Source: Narthecium ossifragum (Eukaryota; Streptophyta; Magnoliopsida; Dioscoreales; Nartheciaceae). From it: DNA of 64,000 nt. The stretch is from NCBI GenBank assembly GCA_963920575.1, contig OY986975.1, positions 266,650 through 330,649 on the forward strand. Direction: 5' to 3'. The position numbers were made by a program, and so were the translations under genes. Positions 50,001 through 63,018 of the stretch are shown here, piece by piece. The first letter of the stretch is position 1. The number at the start of each line of letters is the position of its first letter. The notes beneath the pieces were generated by a model. The model was given only the letters and a program-made list of their open reading frames with translations. It did no database searches and had not been told where the DNA came from.

Positions 50001-51087
50001 AAACAGGACAAGTCAGTCACTCACTATTGGGATCTTGGGGGGAGGGGAGGGGCTACCTACCTACCTAGCTAGTCTCCACCTCAGAAAGAAACATTGCGTG
50101 CCTGGTTCTTCGACTTGCATCCATCACCGGCCTCTCAATGGCTCAATGCTATGTAGCATGCACGCGCAGTAGTCTACATGACTCCACCTTCATTAAACTT
50201 AATTTGGACATGTTTGGCTGATGACACATCATGCATGTTCGGTGTCATGAAGTGTTTGATGTGCTGTATTTATTGGGGAATGATTTGTGCACAATCATGT
50301 CTGCACTCAGCTCCTGTAAGCAATACTGTAAACTAGAAATTGCTACAGTAATATAAACTTTTGACATCTTCGAATCTTTTACTCAAATCTATTTTATCTT
50401 TTTATATTTTATCTAAAACCATTTTGTATGATGAATAAGAAATGATAACATATTATGATTTTCATATTCTAATAACATACGAGTATATATGCGATAAAAA
50501 TAGATTTAAAAGGATCGATATACATGCAATTAATGGCTTTAGAAGAGTGTATATATGCAATTAGGCTAATTTATATAGAAGGGTATATATGCATGCACAA
50601 ACCCCCCAAGAGGAAAGCACGAAAATAGTAATCCTTCAATCGATCATTACCAGCGTTGTGCCAATAAATTGAGAATTAGAACCCGCCGATCGATAGATAT
50701 GCTTTGTTTTCATAGTGCCTGTTGAGTTGTTTAATTTCTACTCTACATATCACGGCGAGCAATCACAAATTCACAATTAATTGATGCACCATCTTAACTT
50801 ATATACGAGTATCCAACTTAATCATCATAATAACCACACAGCACTCTCTGTGATCGATGATCAGATACAATTAATCATACAAGGGGCATATATCACTAAA
50901 TTAAGTAACAAAATCGGATAGAGGTTTATTAAGTTCAAGCCGGAGGGATTGAGTTTTTTTGGTTCTTTTGCAGCCCAGATTTATTGAATGCGGAGCATCA
51001 TAGAGCTATGCTCTGAGAATGGCTTTGCTTTCTCCAACAAATGAACAAAACACACAGAAGGGCACCAATTAAAATATGGATTCTGAG
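47040..51087. other. Intergenic, with a possible degenerate LTR
   Basis: AT-rich and poor in open frames. Between about 49000 and 49850 a GC-richer stretch is followed by a TATA-like ACTTATAAAAGGAGG (49444-49458), AGGGTTTGTAACAAA and a GATTATGAATGAAAA tract, the layout of the promoter and R region of a plant LTR. No terminal TG/CA pair or duplication was found, so this is only a suggestion. No gene recognised. Confidence 0.35.
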
Positions 51088-53797
51088 TCACAGAGGCTCA
51101 TAAGAAATCCACCTCTCAAACATCGCCAAACTTTGCTCGGGTTTGTAGGTTGGAGCCGTGTGACCACCACCCTAAACATATAAAAGAATAGTTCCATTAG
51201 AATCAACCATTGCATGCATCTATCTGCATTTAAGTATGTACATCAGCTTTGTTAATTAATCACAATCATTGACAGCTTCACCTTCACAGTTGCAAACGTT
51301 AGATTATTGGAGTATGATGTCGTATATCTAAGAAATAAAACAAAAATGTCATCAGCTTAAGCTCAATATAAATATAAATTAAAGATTCATACATGAGATT
51401 CATGAAATTTTTTGTCTCTTGATGGAGGAGCTCACCCTGCAACTTGTCCATTATAAGACCATGAGCGCCGCTCATCCAGGGTGGAATAGTTAAGAGATCT
51501 TATCCACGCCTCCGTGCCCAGAAAGGGCAAAATGAGGTCCTGGTCTCCACTGTGGGGATCAAATGCCAACATATATATGTTCAATTATAGAATCCTTTAA
51601 GAATCATACTATATATATGTGTGCGTGGAACAGAGAATTATAAGCTAATAGAAGAAGGCTTAAAAGTTTGCAGCAGTTAATTTACCTGTATACAAGAGCT
51701 CGGTAACCTCTGCTAGTGACACTGTTGTGATACTTTATGCTGCTCGGAATGTCCTTTATATAAGACAGGCTATCATTGCACCGCTGCCATTCTCTCACCG
51801 TGCCCTGCTTCTCCAAATGGATATGAGCTTACTTAAAGTGCTATATATGCTCACTCTACGATGCACGCGGCAAAACCATCACAGGATTAGGAACACATAT
51901 ATGCAAGTTATGATGAGAAATATCGAGGACTATTTCAATGATCATTCTTGCATGTGTTAATCAAATCAATGATCCGCTAAGCTATCTTCATAACATATAC
52001 CTTTTGGATGTGCAGAGCATCCCAAGTTGATTCGTCGTTTGCCCAATAGTACAGCTGAAAATAAGCATACGACTGCAAGGAAAATATGATTGATTAGAGA
52101 ATAGAGACGCACCATGGGCTTTTTATATTTGTATCCTAAAGTTGTTTCACTTATAAGAGTCAGCATAACACAAAGCATCACAGATGAGAGAGATAGATTA
52201 GTAGAAGCATGAAAATAGAAGGTGACTTACTCTGCAATATAGGAATGGAGGAACAGGAGGTGGATTGATGATCTCTGTAATCTTCTTCTGCATGAGAGAT
52301 CTTTTAACACCATCATCCGTGGGGCACATGGGACGCTGAAGATCTCCTACGTTGATCTCTGAAAATAACTACAAGAGCAGGATGTAATCAGCTTCATCAT
52401 AGCCAAATGGGGCAAGGTTTCAATAGACTTCATGCATACCTTGTTTACAACATTGAGATTTCTGGCACATAGTGCATTGCTAGGATTCGAATAATCTTCT
52501 CCTTTGCAGTGTCTTACTGTTTCCTGATCATAAAGAAAGAGACATGATTTACTTGTTAGAATGTCGCATCTACAGACAACAACGACATAAAAAGTCTTTA
52601 CCGGGAAGAAAGAAAGAAGGCTCGCATAATATTAATGTACTTTGATGAAGATGAGAACACCCTGCATACATCAGGGATTCAAAAGCTACAGGTCAACTTA
52701 CCCTAAAAAGTTCATGTGAAATGATCCCAGCTCCATAAGCATATGGGATCCGAGATGCCAGATCGGTTTTCTCACCTGTAAAACCGTTGCCAAGTAGGTA
52801 ACCCTAAAAACCAATTCAGCATATTAATTACACATTATACACCGATCAGTTAAAGAGGCTAGCTAGAAAGTGTTCTCCCATGCAGAAGAAAGTTTTACAT
52901 ATTCATCTGCGCGCTTCTCTGTTAGTATGTGCTGGTTTGGTTAGGAATTACATCATGATCCATTAATTATACAAGTAGAAGCTATCAGCTTCTCAAAATC
53001 AAGACAGACGACGGAGTACCTTTAGATTTAGAAGCGGCTCTTCCCCAGCTTCAATACCTGCAAAACAACCCATGCCATGATGATCTCAAGCAAGCATTGC
53101 AATGCATCAAATCAACCCAATTAAGTCAAAATGCTTCTATATATATAGAAGCTCATCTAGAGAAGAGAACTGCATTTCATATTATATTTATATATCCAAA
53201 TTATAAACTCCAGCTGATCGATGAGTCCATGTCCACCATAATGACAAATTAAATGCCAATAACTACTAATATCAAGCCAATAATTAGTCAAGCTGCGATA
53301 CAAATCCACAAGCTTAAATTCGTAGTTTTAGTCCAAATTAAATTTGGGGTAGAGAAAATATCACCTTGTGCTATCTCATATGCAGCAATTGGAACAACCT
53401 TTCCTGCATATGAATCACCACCAAGGTAGAGAGGATTGTGTAGGAACTCTGGATGATCAATAAACCACTGCACAGTATGTTAGAGGAGATGGGTCATGAG
53501 ATATATGCACACTAATTAATATGAGCAACACACACACACACATATATAGGTAACACAGTTGAATATATCAATGAATATTGACGTTTTTGAGAAACTTGTG
53601 AAGTTGCTTGGCCCAAATGGCGTCCCCAACTCCATCGTATCCTTCAGGACGTCTCGAAAATGAGAATCCAGTCCCAACTGGGGAATCCACATAGATAACA
53701 CTGGCAGCCTGAAGGTTAATTTACACAGGCAAGGTACACGCGTCTTAGAGGTAATTAAAGAGAATAAATTAATTAAGCTTGACAAGAGAAGGGCTAT

Positions 53798-53833
<36 letters not shown>

Positions 53834-54722
53834 ACATGAATGATTGCACGCAATGCTCACCTTGGTCCAAGTATAAGGGTGATATATTAAGGTTGGTATG
53901 GTTCCATCATACTCCTCCTCCTTGAATCTTAGAGGACCTACACATAAAAAAACAGAGAATTGATGTCTTGTTTTATTAAGTTGAACGGCAGGCATGCATA
54001 TATCCATATCAAATTTGATCGGGATAATGTATCTAAAAGTTGCAAGGTTACAAATTAGGGAAATAGATAACAACCGAGGTCCACCACCTCAACCATGACA
54101 TCATGCAGCTACAAATTAAGAAGGAAATTGATTCCACCCAAGAAGTAAAGAAGTGATATCTTAATTGAAGTGAGAACCATTCTTGTGAATGTATCTTAAT
54201 TGAAGCCATATATATCCATTGATCTCTTAATTAATCCTCACCTATTTCGAAAACCAGTCCACAGAAGGCGGAGCATCCGGGGCCACCAGAGAACCACACC
54301 AGAATAGGGTCCTCCTCCGGATTCTTTTCGGACTTAACAAAGTAGTAGAACAGCTGCACATCGTTCACCTCGTCCACTCTCACATACCTAATTTATGTAA
54401 CAAAGTAGTAGAACAACATGGCATATAGTCATATAGATGATGATGAGTAGTAGTAATTAAGTATATCAAAAGGACTCTAATTTACAAACAACAACAACAT
54501 CGATCAGGATTCAGGATCCAAGTCGATCGATCGGGGCTTGGGGGGTTCTAACCCGGTTTCAAGGTGGAAAGGAAGAGGCCCGTCGAAGCCCGGCAGGTGG
54601 GTGACAGTTACACCGGAGGACACCACCGGTGGAGATGAAAGAATGGAGATGATCAAGAGCAGCAGCAGCAGCAGTGGAAGTCGACGGTCAAAGAGAGGAG
54701 GAGGAGCCGGAGCCGCCGACAT
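51088..54722 (-). CDS. Serine carboxypeptidase-like protein (class I SCPL), 14 exons, complete
   Basis: Exons (minus): 54722-54553, 54387-54242, 53937-53861, 53708-53583, 53467-53365, 53057-53020, 52803-52702, 52523-52440, 52368-52231, 52072-52001, 51804-51686, 51549-51436, 51327-51282, 51171-51088. They sum to 472 residues. A signal peptide with a Leu/Ile run (residues about 12-35) leads to the secretory or vacuolar route. Family blocks follow: [48 protein letters not shown], the nucleophile in [11 protein letters not shown], the Asp in [16 protein letters not shown], and the His in [13 protein letters not shown]. The Ser-Asp-His triad is complete. Plant class I SCPLs include acyltransferases using glucose esters as well as peptidases; which applies here cannot be told. 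One donor (GTCAAT, after 53583) is weak. Confidence 0.93.
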
Positions 54723-55028
54723 AGTTGTTATTGTTGGGAGGAGAGGGCAGTGTGAAAAGCCTGCTAGCTAGCAACTGCAAGCAAGCATTGGGTTGGGTGG
54801 ATTTAATTGCCGGAGGACGGACAAGAGATCGCCATTTAATTAGTAAAATAAAATAAAATATGCCAAGAACGTGAGGTAGGTACACGCTACACAGACAGGT
54901 TTTTACTATATTACTACTCTTAAATACTGAGAGCTCTCATGGGGCGTTTGGCGCCGGCGCGGATTCCGGAAGCGATTTGGAATCCGCTGCACCACATAAG
55001 CCAGACTGGCTAGGGGTGAAAGAGGGAA
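54723..55028. other. SCPL promoter region
   Basis: About 300 bases upstream of the SCPL start, with a TAAAATAAAATAAAATA run at 54842-54858. No defined TATA at a convincing distance was seen. The right part belongs to the flank of the RNase H fragment. Confidence 0.3.
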
Positions 55029-55361
55029 TTACATGACCACAAGAGGGGGCTCAAAGGGGCCAACCCGGGCAGAACCAGCGAGGCTATCCGTCTCCGCGTT
55101 GAACTCGCGGGGGATAAGAACAAACAAGACACGAGAGAAGGAAGAAGACAGACTCCAAATCGGATGAAGGATCCTAAGAAGGTCCTGAGGCCAAGTACTC
55201 ATGTCAGAAATAAAGTTGAAGGCCAGTTTGAAGTCAGATTCAACCACCAAATCCAAGATCCCTTTCATCTTAGCTTCCGAAAGACCACCCAAAATAGCTA
55301 AAAGCTCCCCTTCCACAACTGAAGAGGCAGTGTGGTAGGAGCTCCATCTCCAAGCTTCCAA
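55029..55361 (-). pseudogene. RNase H-like (RVT_3) fragment of a LINE-type element
   Basis: A 110-residue open frame shows SSVVEGELLAILGGLSEA, VVESDFKLAFNFI and FVLIPREFNAETDSLAG, the RNase H-like pattern found at the 3' end of plant LINEs. It is a separate, different-subfamily fragment from the one at 12.4 kb. There is no poly(A) and no duplication was confirmed. TTAAATACT appears on both sides (about 54921 and 55407), but in different contexts. Confidence 0.6.
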
Positions 55362-55389
55362 GCCAGAGGAAAAAAGAATTGTACCACAT

Positions 55390-56187
55390 ATATATCACTG
55401 CCCTTAAATACTAAGAAATTAATGGAGAGCTATATCGGAGAGAATAAAGGTTGGTATGTTGGGATAAGTACTGAGATATGTGATATTTGGTTGAGAGGTA
55501 GTGATAAAATAATAATTTTTGATTAAAAAGTAGGGATAAAATTGATATGATTGATTAAAAAGAAGAGAAAATATAGTAATGATTGATTAAAAAATAGAAA
55601 TAAAATGAGGATAAAAATTAGGATAAAAGTATGAATCAGAGGGTGTTTATTTCCCTTGTTTAATTCATTTCTCTAGCTTAATTCGTCCGCATGCAGCTGA
55701 AAAAGACATCTCAACAACTCTCGCTGAATTCTTCTCATCTTGAATTCAAATAAAATAAGCACGTGATTTATAATTTATAGTCAGAGGCACCATCCACGTA
55801 GCAAAGCCCAAAACCAATCATTCTATATTCACACGTGTACACCATTATTTGAATAAGAATTTTATAAATTGAACTACCCGCGCCGTGACGTGCTCGATCT
55901 CCTACCAAGGCCTCTACCAACTCTCAAGCATTGGTCCCGCACTGCTCTCCTAGTTTCGCCGATCAAGCTCCCTAAGATCTATAATTTCTTATCTCTAAGT
56001 CAAATCAGTATTTTGATATATTACATAAGGATATTTTTGTCATCTAAATTAATAATTTAATAAAACAATTAACGGATGGGGTTTTTTTTTAGTTAAAAGG
56101 CATGCAAATGGGTTTTATTAGCAAAAAGTTGCATTAAAATGGGGGGGGTTTTTACCAATTTTCTATATATTTTATACTATTTTAAGT
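55390..56187. other. Intergenic, repeat-rich
   Basis: A GATTGATTAAAAA-type unit is repeated near 55520-55610. Otherwise no gene or terminal structure was recognised. Confidence 0.35.
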
Positions 56188-56988
56188 GTATTTTTTGCAA
56201 ATACCTAAAGGGCATTTTGAATGGATGCTCCTTCCATACATAATGCTTGACAAAATTCAAATATAGCTATCATGGAATGTTGAATGGATCGATGATCCTG
56301 CCAATATATTAATGCATGGTTTGGTGGCAGATTGATAATGGCCAACAAGTATTATTCGATCGAGTTTTTATTTATTTTTTTAATCTTTCGCATATTATTA
56401 CTCGTCATGTATATATGGAGGTGGTCTCGTTAGCTAATCGATCGAGGAAAGGATGCCATCTTATATTCAAAAGGGTTGGTAGATAACCTGAATTGGCGTT
56501 GGCTACGAGCCAACCTGAGGTGGCTCATTTGGATTGCTGATCATCATGCGTGGCAATCAAGATTTGAATCAGACCGTTAGCTGAAGGAGCGTGAAGATCG
56601 GAATGTCCATGTACATCTCAATTCTCAACACATTACACATACGGTCCAAGCCCATGCCGTCAAGCTCTAGGTGCAGCAGAGAACTAGCTTGAGTGGGCCA
56701 AATAGAAGATGACATCAACACGCATACATGCAGCATTTGATCATATCTGGCTAGGGCTACTTTAACTCGGCCTGGCACAGGCTTTAGTTTCTTACGTACA
56801 TGAGAACGAATAAATAAAGTTCATGCTTACATGCATGCATGCATCCTTGCAAATATTGTATTCCTCTGTCATCGCTTGCAATGTTGCTGCACAGTGCACG
56901 TATAGTATAATAAGATTTATTCTTCCTCCCATGCTTTTGGAGCAAAGCAGATCATGTATCCTCCAAGCCTGATAAAAAGCCTGGAGAA
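56188..56988. repeat. Segmental tandem duplication, unit A (uninterrupted)
   Basis: This 800-base block is repeated at 57671-58310 plus 63019-63214. Shared text includes GGGCATTTTGAATGGATGC, GGCGTTGGCTACGAGCC, TCGGAATGTCCATGTAC, then CCTCGGCCTGGCACAGGC and ATGAGAACGAATAAATAAAG. Unit A lacks the copia insertion, so positions 56791-56796 preserve the empty target site. No gene was recognised within it. Confidence 0.9.
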
Positions 56989-57670
56989 CATCCAACACAG
57001 AATTTCCTATCAAATTCTTTTTGGAATGACCTTATGAAACCATCATGCAAGAACATCCATCCTCAGACAAATTTGCCATAAGATCTAGTGAAATATTCTA
57101 GTAGATATATGAGAAATGCTCAAGTTCCTTAGAACTCAAATGGTGTCTACTAAAATGCACGCTTAAGAGACAACATCGAAAGAATTCTTGGACTGATACG
57201 AGACAATGTGGTTTTTTTTTTTAGTTCTCCAAGGAACATAGTGTGGGAAAAGAGCAGTAAACGCTGTTGGGTTGGGGAACTATACATGGCCCAACCTATA
57301 AAGCTTTATATTAAAATAAGCCATTGCCATGAGTAGCACTACAAAAGTCCAATGGTAAAAAGACGAGGATTAAAGAGTTCACATGGCTGAAGACAGTGAA
57401 TCCGGCAAGGTTTCAGGAAAGACCCCACAGCTGATCAGCTTTAGACATATGGAGATGCTTGTGCAGAGGCAGAGCACGCATCACATGCTGCCATATCTAC
57501 TGACCCAGCAGTACATTGGTTTCAACACATCTCGAATGGCCTCTACTCTAATATGGCTCTATCCGAGATATTCCTCACATTAGGGGCTCTGTGGAATTTG
57601 CTTCAAAATAATTCTTTGAAATATTAAAGGGAAGAAGATACCCACCATTACCAAGGAAGAGAAGGATGTG
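56989..57670. other. Spacer between duplication units
   Basis: Unique relative to the units. It contains a 66-codon open frame at 57383-57583 with a Met/Gln-rich product and no recognisable domain. It was not called as a gene. Confidence 0.4.
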
Positions 57671-58310
57671 GTATTTTTTGCAAATACCTAAAGGGCATTT
57701 TGAATGGATGCTCCTACCATACATAATGCTTGACAAAATTCAAATATAGCTATCATGGAATGTTGAATGGATCGATGATCCTGCCAATATATTAATGCAT
57801 GGTTTGGTGGCTGATTGATAATGGCCAACAAGTATTATTCGATCGAGTTTTTATTTATTTTTTTAATCTTTCACATATTATTACTCGTCATGTATATATG
57901 GAGGTGCTCTCGTTAGCTAATCGATCGAGGAAAGGATGCCATCTTATATTCAAAAGGGTTGGTAGCTAACCTGAGTTGGCGTTGGCTACGAGCCAACCTG
58001 AGGTGGCTCATTTGGATTGCTGATCATATATACGTGGCAATCAAGATTTGAATCAGGCCGTTAGCTGAAGGAGCGTGAAGATCGGAATGTCCATGTACAT
58101 CTCCAATTCTCAACACATTACACATACGGTCCAAGCCCATGCCGTCAAGCTCTAGGTGCAGCAGAGAACTAGCTTGAGTGGGCCAAATAGAAGATGACAT
58201 CAACACGGGAGAATAGGTTCGGTCCATGCATACATACATGCAGCATTTGATCATATATGGCTAGGGCTCCTTTAATTACCTCGGCCTGGCACAGGCTTTA
58301 GTTTCGTACG
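57671..58310. repeat. Segmental tandem duplication, unit B, left part
   Basis: Near-identical to 56188-56795 with small indels, such as an extra AGAATAGGTTCGGTCC near 58209. It ends with the target-site copy GTACG (58306-58310), where the copia element enters. Confidence 0.9.
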
Positions 58311-58532
58311 TATTACGTTACCTATTCAAGTGCGGCAATCATACAAATAGCTCACGTCCACCAAACATCCAGCTGCTAATGAATCTCCTATATTAGGTAG
58401 AGATGGTATATAAGTTATCTTTGTATTTTGTTACCTTTTATCTCTAGTTATAGGAATTCTTTATGTATAAATTCAGCACTCATATGTGAATAAAGACAGG
58501 GAAGGTTTTCAATCCTCCAAATCTCTCGTACA
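58311..58532 (+). repeat. Copia 5' LTR
   Basis: 222 bases, beginning TATTACGTTACC and ending TCTCGTACA. It contains GGTATATAAGTTAT as a TATA-like element and a downstream GAATAAAGACA that could serve as polyadenylation signal. It differs from the 3' LTR by about 12 substitutions and an indel. Confidence 0.95.
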
Positions 58533-58571
58533 TGGTATCAGATTGCACGATCCTCACCTGGGTCCTCTCTA

Positions 58572-61500
58572 ATGGCATCTTCAGCTTCTTCCCCCACCAC
58601 TCCATCTCATACGGAGACTTCCTTCCAACTTCCCTCTCTCCCTCATATTCATTTTACCCATGTCAAGCTCACGAGGGAAAATTATCTCATATGGCGCGAC
58701 ACTCTCTTACCAGTCTTCCATAGCCAGGATCTCACTGGTTATTTGGACGGCTCCATTTTTTCTCCTCCGAAGAAGTTGTCCGACGGTTCGGTTAATACCG
58801 CCTACACCCAATGGTTTCGTGTTGATCAGCACCTCATGAGCTGGATCCTTGCTACTATATCTGAGTCTCTTCTTCCCTTGGTGATTCGTTCTACAACCTC
58901 TCACCTACTCTGGACAACACTTGAGCGCATGTTCTCCGCCGAAACATCTACACAAGAACTCCAACTTCGTCGCCTTCTCAAGGACACTATCAAAGGTGAC
59001 TCTTCTATCTCTGACTACTTTCAGAAGATCAAATCCATTGCGGATCACCTAGCCTTCATCAACCAACCTGTCAACGATTCGGAGCTTTTTCATTATATTC
59101 TCGGTGGCCTCTCAGATGACTATCTTCAGTTCGTTACTGCTATCACTGCTCAGGGCCAAAAGAAATCGATTGAGGAGCTCTACAGTCTTCTTCTAAGTCA
59201 TGAATCTCAGTTGGCGCACTTTCAATCTAAGAGCTCTACGGGTACTGCTCTTATCGCCTCCCAGTCTCGCCCGTCCTCTACTCGTCCTCCCAACAACAAA
59301 AATCGATTTCACAACAACAACAATTCTCGCCCTTCGTACTATGCTCGGTGTGGCTACGTTCCTCCTGCTCCACGTGGCTACACACCTTCCCCCTCTTCTC
59401 AGCCTGGCATTATTGGATCTCGTCCACCGATGATTTGTCAGATCTGCAATGAAGTTGGGCACCTAGCATGGAGCTGTCCTCACCGTATGAATGAAGCCTT
59501 TAGACCTTCTCATCAGGTCTATTCTGTCGCTCTTCATACTGCTCAAGATCCGAACTGGTATCCAGATTCCGGTGCCACCGCGCATGTCACCGCCGATGCC
59601 AGTGATTTTGTCACCTCATCACCTTACAATGGAGCCGACCACATTTATGTTGGGGATGGTAATGCAGTTCCCATCCAAAATATTGGTAGTCTCCGTCTGT
59701 TTACCAACTCCTCTTCCTTTCTACTTCCCAAAGTCCTTCATGTTCCCTCTATCACCAAAAATCTTCTCTATGTTTCTCAATTCACTAAAGATCATAATGT
59801 CTTTTTTGAGTTCTACTCATGGGGTTTTTTGGTGAAGGATTGCAAGACACAACAGATTTTGGCCAAGGGTCAGAATAAAGGCAACTTGTACCAGCTTGAT
59901 CCTGCATCATCATCTCGTCTTCATTGTCTTTCTGCTCAAGTATCTTCAGACCTTTGGCATCACCGGCTTGGCCATTTTTCATCACCGGTTCTACGTCAAA
60001 TCTTATCTGGTGCTTCCATTCCAACATCTTCCTCCAAGCCTTCATTTTGTGAGGTCTGTCCACTTGGCAAGGCTCACAAGCTTCCGTTCCTGCATGCTGC
60101 TACCTCTGCTAGTCGGCCTCTTGAAGTTATCTACTCCGATGTCTGGGGTCCTGCACCCGTCACCTCCTCTCTTGGGCATCGTTATTTTGTCCTCTTTATT
60201 GACTCATTTTCTCGTTTTACTTGGCTCTTTCCAATGTTTCATAAATCTGATGTGTTCTCTCTTTTCGTTTCATTCAAACGTTTAGTTGAAAATCAATTTG
60301 AGTGTTCAATTGCTACTTTTCATTCGGATAACGGTGGTGAGTTTGTTAATCATCAATTTTCCTCTTATCTTGCTCATCTTGGCATCCAACATCGTATGAG
60401 TTGTCCCCATACACCAGAACAGAATGGGGTTCCAGAGCGAAAACACCGTCATCTTGTGGAGACCGGTCTCACCCTACTGCTTCAAAGCTCTGTTCCCACG
60501 AGATACTGGCACCTTGCTTTTCAGACGGCGGCATATCTTATAAACAGAATGCCTACACCTGTGCTTCGTCACCGTTCGCCATTCGAGGTCCTTCTTCATA
60601 AAACACCTGACTACTCTTTTCTGAAGGTCTTCGGGTGTCAATGCTTCCCATGGACCCGCCCTCTTAACTCCTCCAAGCTTGAGCCAAGGTCCAAAGCTTG
60701 TGTTTTCATTGGATATCCTACCAATCAGCATGGTTATTTATGCTTGGACAAGTCCACTGATCGCATTATCACGTCCAGACATGTTACTTTTAATGAGTCT
60801 TGCTTTCCGTTTGCAGGTCTACAACAGACGAGCACACCTACTACTAATGACCAGTCTGACCACCTTACTCACCAACCATCTCATCCACCCCCTCCTTTAC
60901 CACCACCCCTCCTTAACCCGCCACCTATACCTCATGCACATCCTCCCTCTCCCTCCACTACCTTAACACCTCACCCACCACCTCACCCTCATGCAGATCC
61001 ACATTCATCTCCACCACGTCCTACACCCATCCCTTCTCATGACCTTAACTCCACTACTCCACATACCCTCTCACCTCCCACACCAAACTCCTCATCCTCA
61101 ACAACTGTTGACTCCCATACCACCCAAGCCATACCATCCCACCCTATGATCACACGAACCAAAGATGGCTCTCTCCCACCTCCACCTTCCCACTTCCTAT
61201 ATTTACTTCAAACTCGTCACCCACCTCCATTATGCAACGTTATCACTGATGCCTTGGTATACTCAGAACCCACTTCATACACAGAAGCCTCCAAGCATCC
61301 ATACTGAAGGGAAGCCATGCTCACTGAATTTAATGCTCTACTCAAGAATCGCACATGGTTTTTGGTCCCTGTAACTCCAGATCTTAATATTGTTGGGTCC
61401 AAGTGGGTTTTTCGAATCAAGAGGAACGCCGATGGCTCCATTGAACGTTTCAAAGCCAGATTAGTCGCCAAGGGTTATACCCAACAATATGGGTTGGACT

Positions 61501-62760
61501 ATGAGGAAACTTTCTCTCCTGTTGTCAAACCCACCACCATTCGTCTGGTTCTTAGTCTTGCCGTCTCCAAGCACTGGGAGGTTCGTCAACTTGACGTCAA
61601 AAACGCGTTCCTTTATGGTGACCTATCTGAGGTTGTTTACATGAAGCAGCCACCTGGATTTATAGATAAAGATTATCCTTCTCATGTTTGTCGCCTACAT
61701 AAGGCTTTCTACGGTCTCAAACAGGCGCCTAGAGCTTGGTTTCACAAGCTGAGTACTGCACTTATACGTTATGGGTTTCACTCTAGCTCGGCTGATTCGT
61801 CCATGTTCGTGTATGGCTCTCCTCAATGCCTCACCATATTTCTTATCTATGTTGATGACATCCTTGTCACTAGAAGCGATTCTCATCATATTCGGATGGT
61901 CATTAACTCTCTCGCTACAGATTTTGATCTTAAGGATCTTGGATATCTTCATTACTTCCTTGGTATTGAAGCTCATTGGACACCTCACGGCCTATATTTA
62001 AATCAGCAAAAGTATGCTATGGAGTTACTGGAGAAAGCAAACATGTTGGAATCCAAACCCAGTCCGACTCCATTCGTCGCTCGCACCCAACTCTCTAAAG
62101 ATGATGGCGACCCTCTTCCTAACGTTACCCTTTATCGCAGCTTGGTCGGCGCTCTTCAGTATTTAACTCTCACTCGACCAGATCTCTCCCATGCAGTCAA
62201 TCAAGTGTGCCAGTATATGCATGATCCGATCTTACAGCCGTCAAGCGAATCCTCCGCTGCACAATAAATCGTGGACTTTTCTATAGTACTTCTTCACGCT
62301 TTACCCTTTCTTTGTATTCGGATGCCGATTGGGCCGGCGATCCGAATGATCGTAAATCCACTTCGGGCTTCTGTGCTTTTCTCGGTTCAAATCTCATCGT
62401 GTGGTCTGCCAAGAAGCAAACCGTCGTCTCTCGGTCAAGCACAGAAGCTGAATATCGATCATTAGCTAGTGCAACAACTGAAGCCGTTTGGATTCAACTT
62501 CTTTTTCGAGATCTTCAGCTCTCCCTTGATGGACCACCGATGTTGTTCTGTGACATAATAAGTGCTACATATTTGACAAACAACCCTGTACTCCATAACA
62601 GATCTAAGCACATAGACATCGATCATCACTTCATTCGTGATCAAATCTCAAAAGGGTTCATCAAGCTATAATTTATCTCGACCCATGACCAGCTGGCAGA
62701 TATCTTTACCAAGGGTCTTTCCACATATCGGTTTTCTTATCTTCTTGCCAAGCTACAGGT
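58572..62760 (+). pseudogene. Copia gag-pol polyprotein, inactivated by two nonsense changes and a frameshift
   Basis: The frame opens at 58572. In residues: UBN2-type gag about 60-220; zinc knuckle CQICNEVGHLAWSC about 289; protease DSGAT about 332; integrase zinc-binding HRLGH about 462 with CEVC about 492; integrase core with SDVWG about 522 and SDNGGEF about 585; Pro/Ser/Thr-rich linker before RT. An in-frame UGA at 61305-61307 interrupts a position that is normally Trp just before the RT. RT follows (KSRWVFR-like, YVDDILV at about 61850). A frameshift lies near 62238, then RNase H (SDADWAGDP) in the new frame, and a further stop at about 62669. Otherwise coding is well preserved, so the element is recently dead or could be supplied in trans. 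Confidence 0.92.
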
Positions 62761-62790
62761 AGTCGCTGCCCCCTTACGCTTGAAGGGGGG

Positions 62791-63018
62791 TATTCCGTTA
62801 CCTATTCAAGAGCGGCAATCATGCAAACAGCTCACGTCCACCAAGCATCCAGCTGCTAATGAATCTCCTATATTAGGTAGAGGTGGTATATAAGTTATGT
62901 TTGTATTTTGTTACCTTTTATCTTAGTTACTTTGTATAGGAATTCTTCATGTATAAATTCATCACCCATATGTGAATAAAGACAAGGAAGGTTTTCAATC
63001 CTCCAAATCTCTCGTACA
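62791..63018 (+). repeat. Copia 3' LTR
   Basis: 228 bases, beginning TATTCCGTTACC directly after the polypurine tract and ending TCTCGTACA. Relative to the 5' LTR it has a few extra bases in TTAGTTACTTTGTATAGG. Confidence 0.95.

Larger units (their letters stand above)
58311..63018 (+). mobile_element. Full-length Ty1/copia retrotransposon with LTRs and target-site duplication
   Basis: The two LTRs (58311-58532 and 62791-63018) are about 95% alike by eye. GTACG flanks both ends (58306-58310, 63019-63023). The primer-binding site TGGTATCAGA (58533-58542) directly follows the 5' LTR and matches initiator-Met tRNA. A polypurine tract GAAGGGGGG (62782-62790) precedes the 3' LTR. Termini are TA..CA rather than TG..CA. 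The gag-pol order (protease, integrase, RT, RNase H) is copia; short LTRs are compatible with the Ale/Retrofit lineage, though a domain tree would be needed. Confidence 0.97.

Noticed and set aside
51700..51900. A miR164 precursor
   Set aside because: The 17-base match lacks an opposing arm; no hairpin can be drawn in the flanks.
54070..54110. An extra exon-like piece ([12 protein letters not shown]) between SCPL exons 2 and 3
   Set aside because: Including it breaks the conserved FEI-GPLRF junction; exons 2 and 3 join in phase without it.
57383..57583. A 66-codon plus-strand frame between the duplication units
   Set aside because: No domain or splice context; kept only as a note in the spacer entry.
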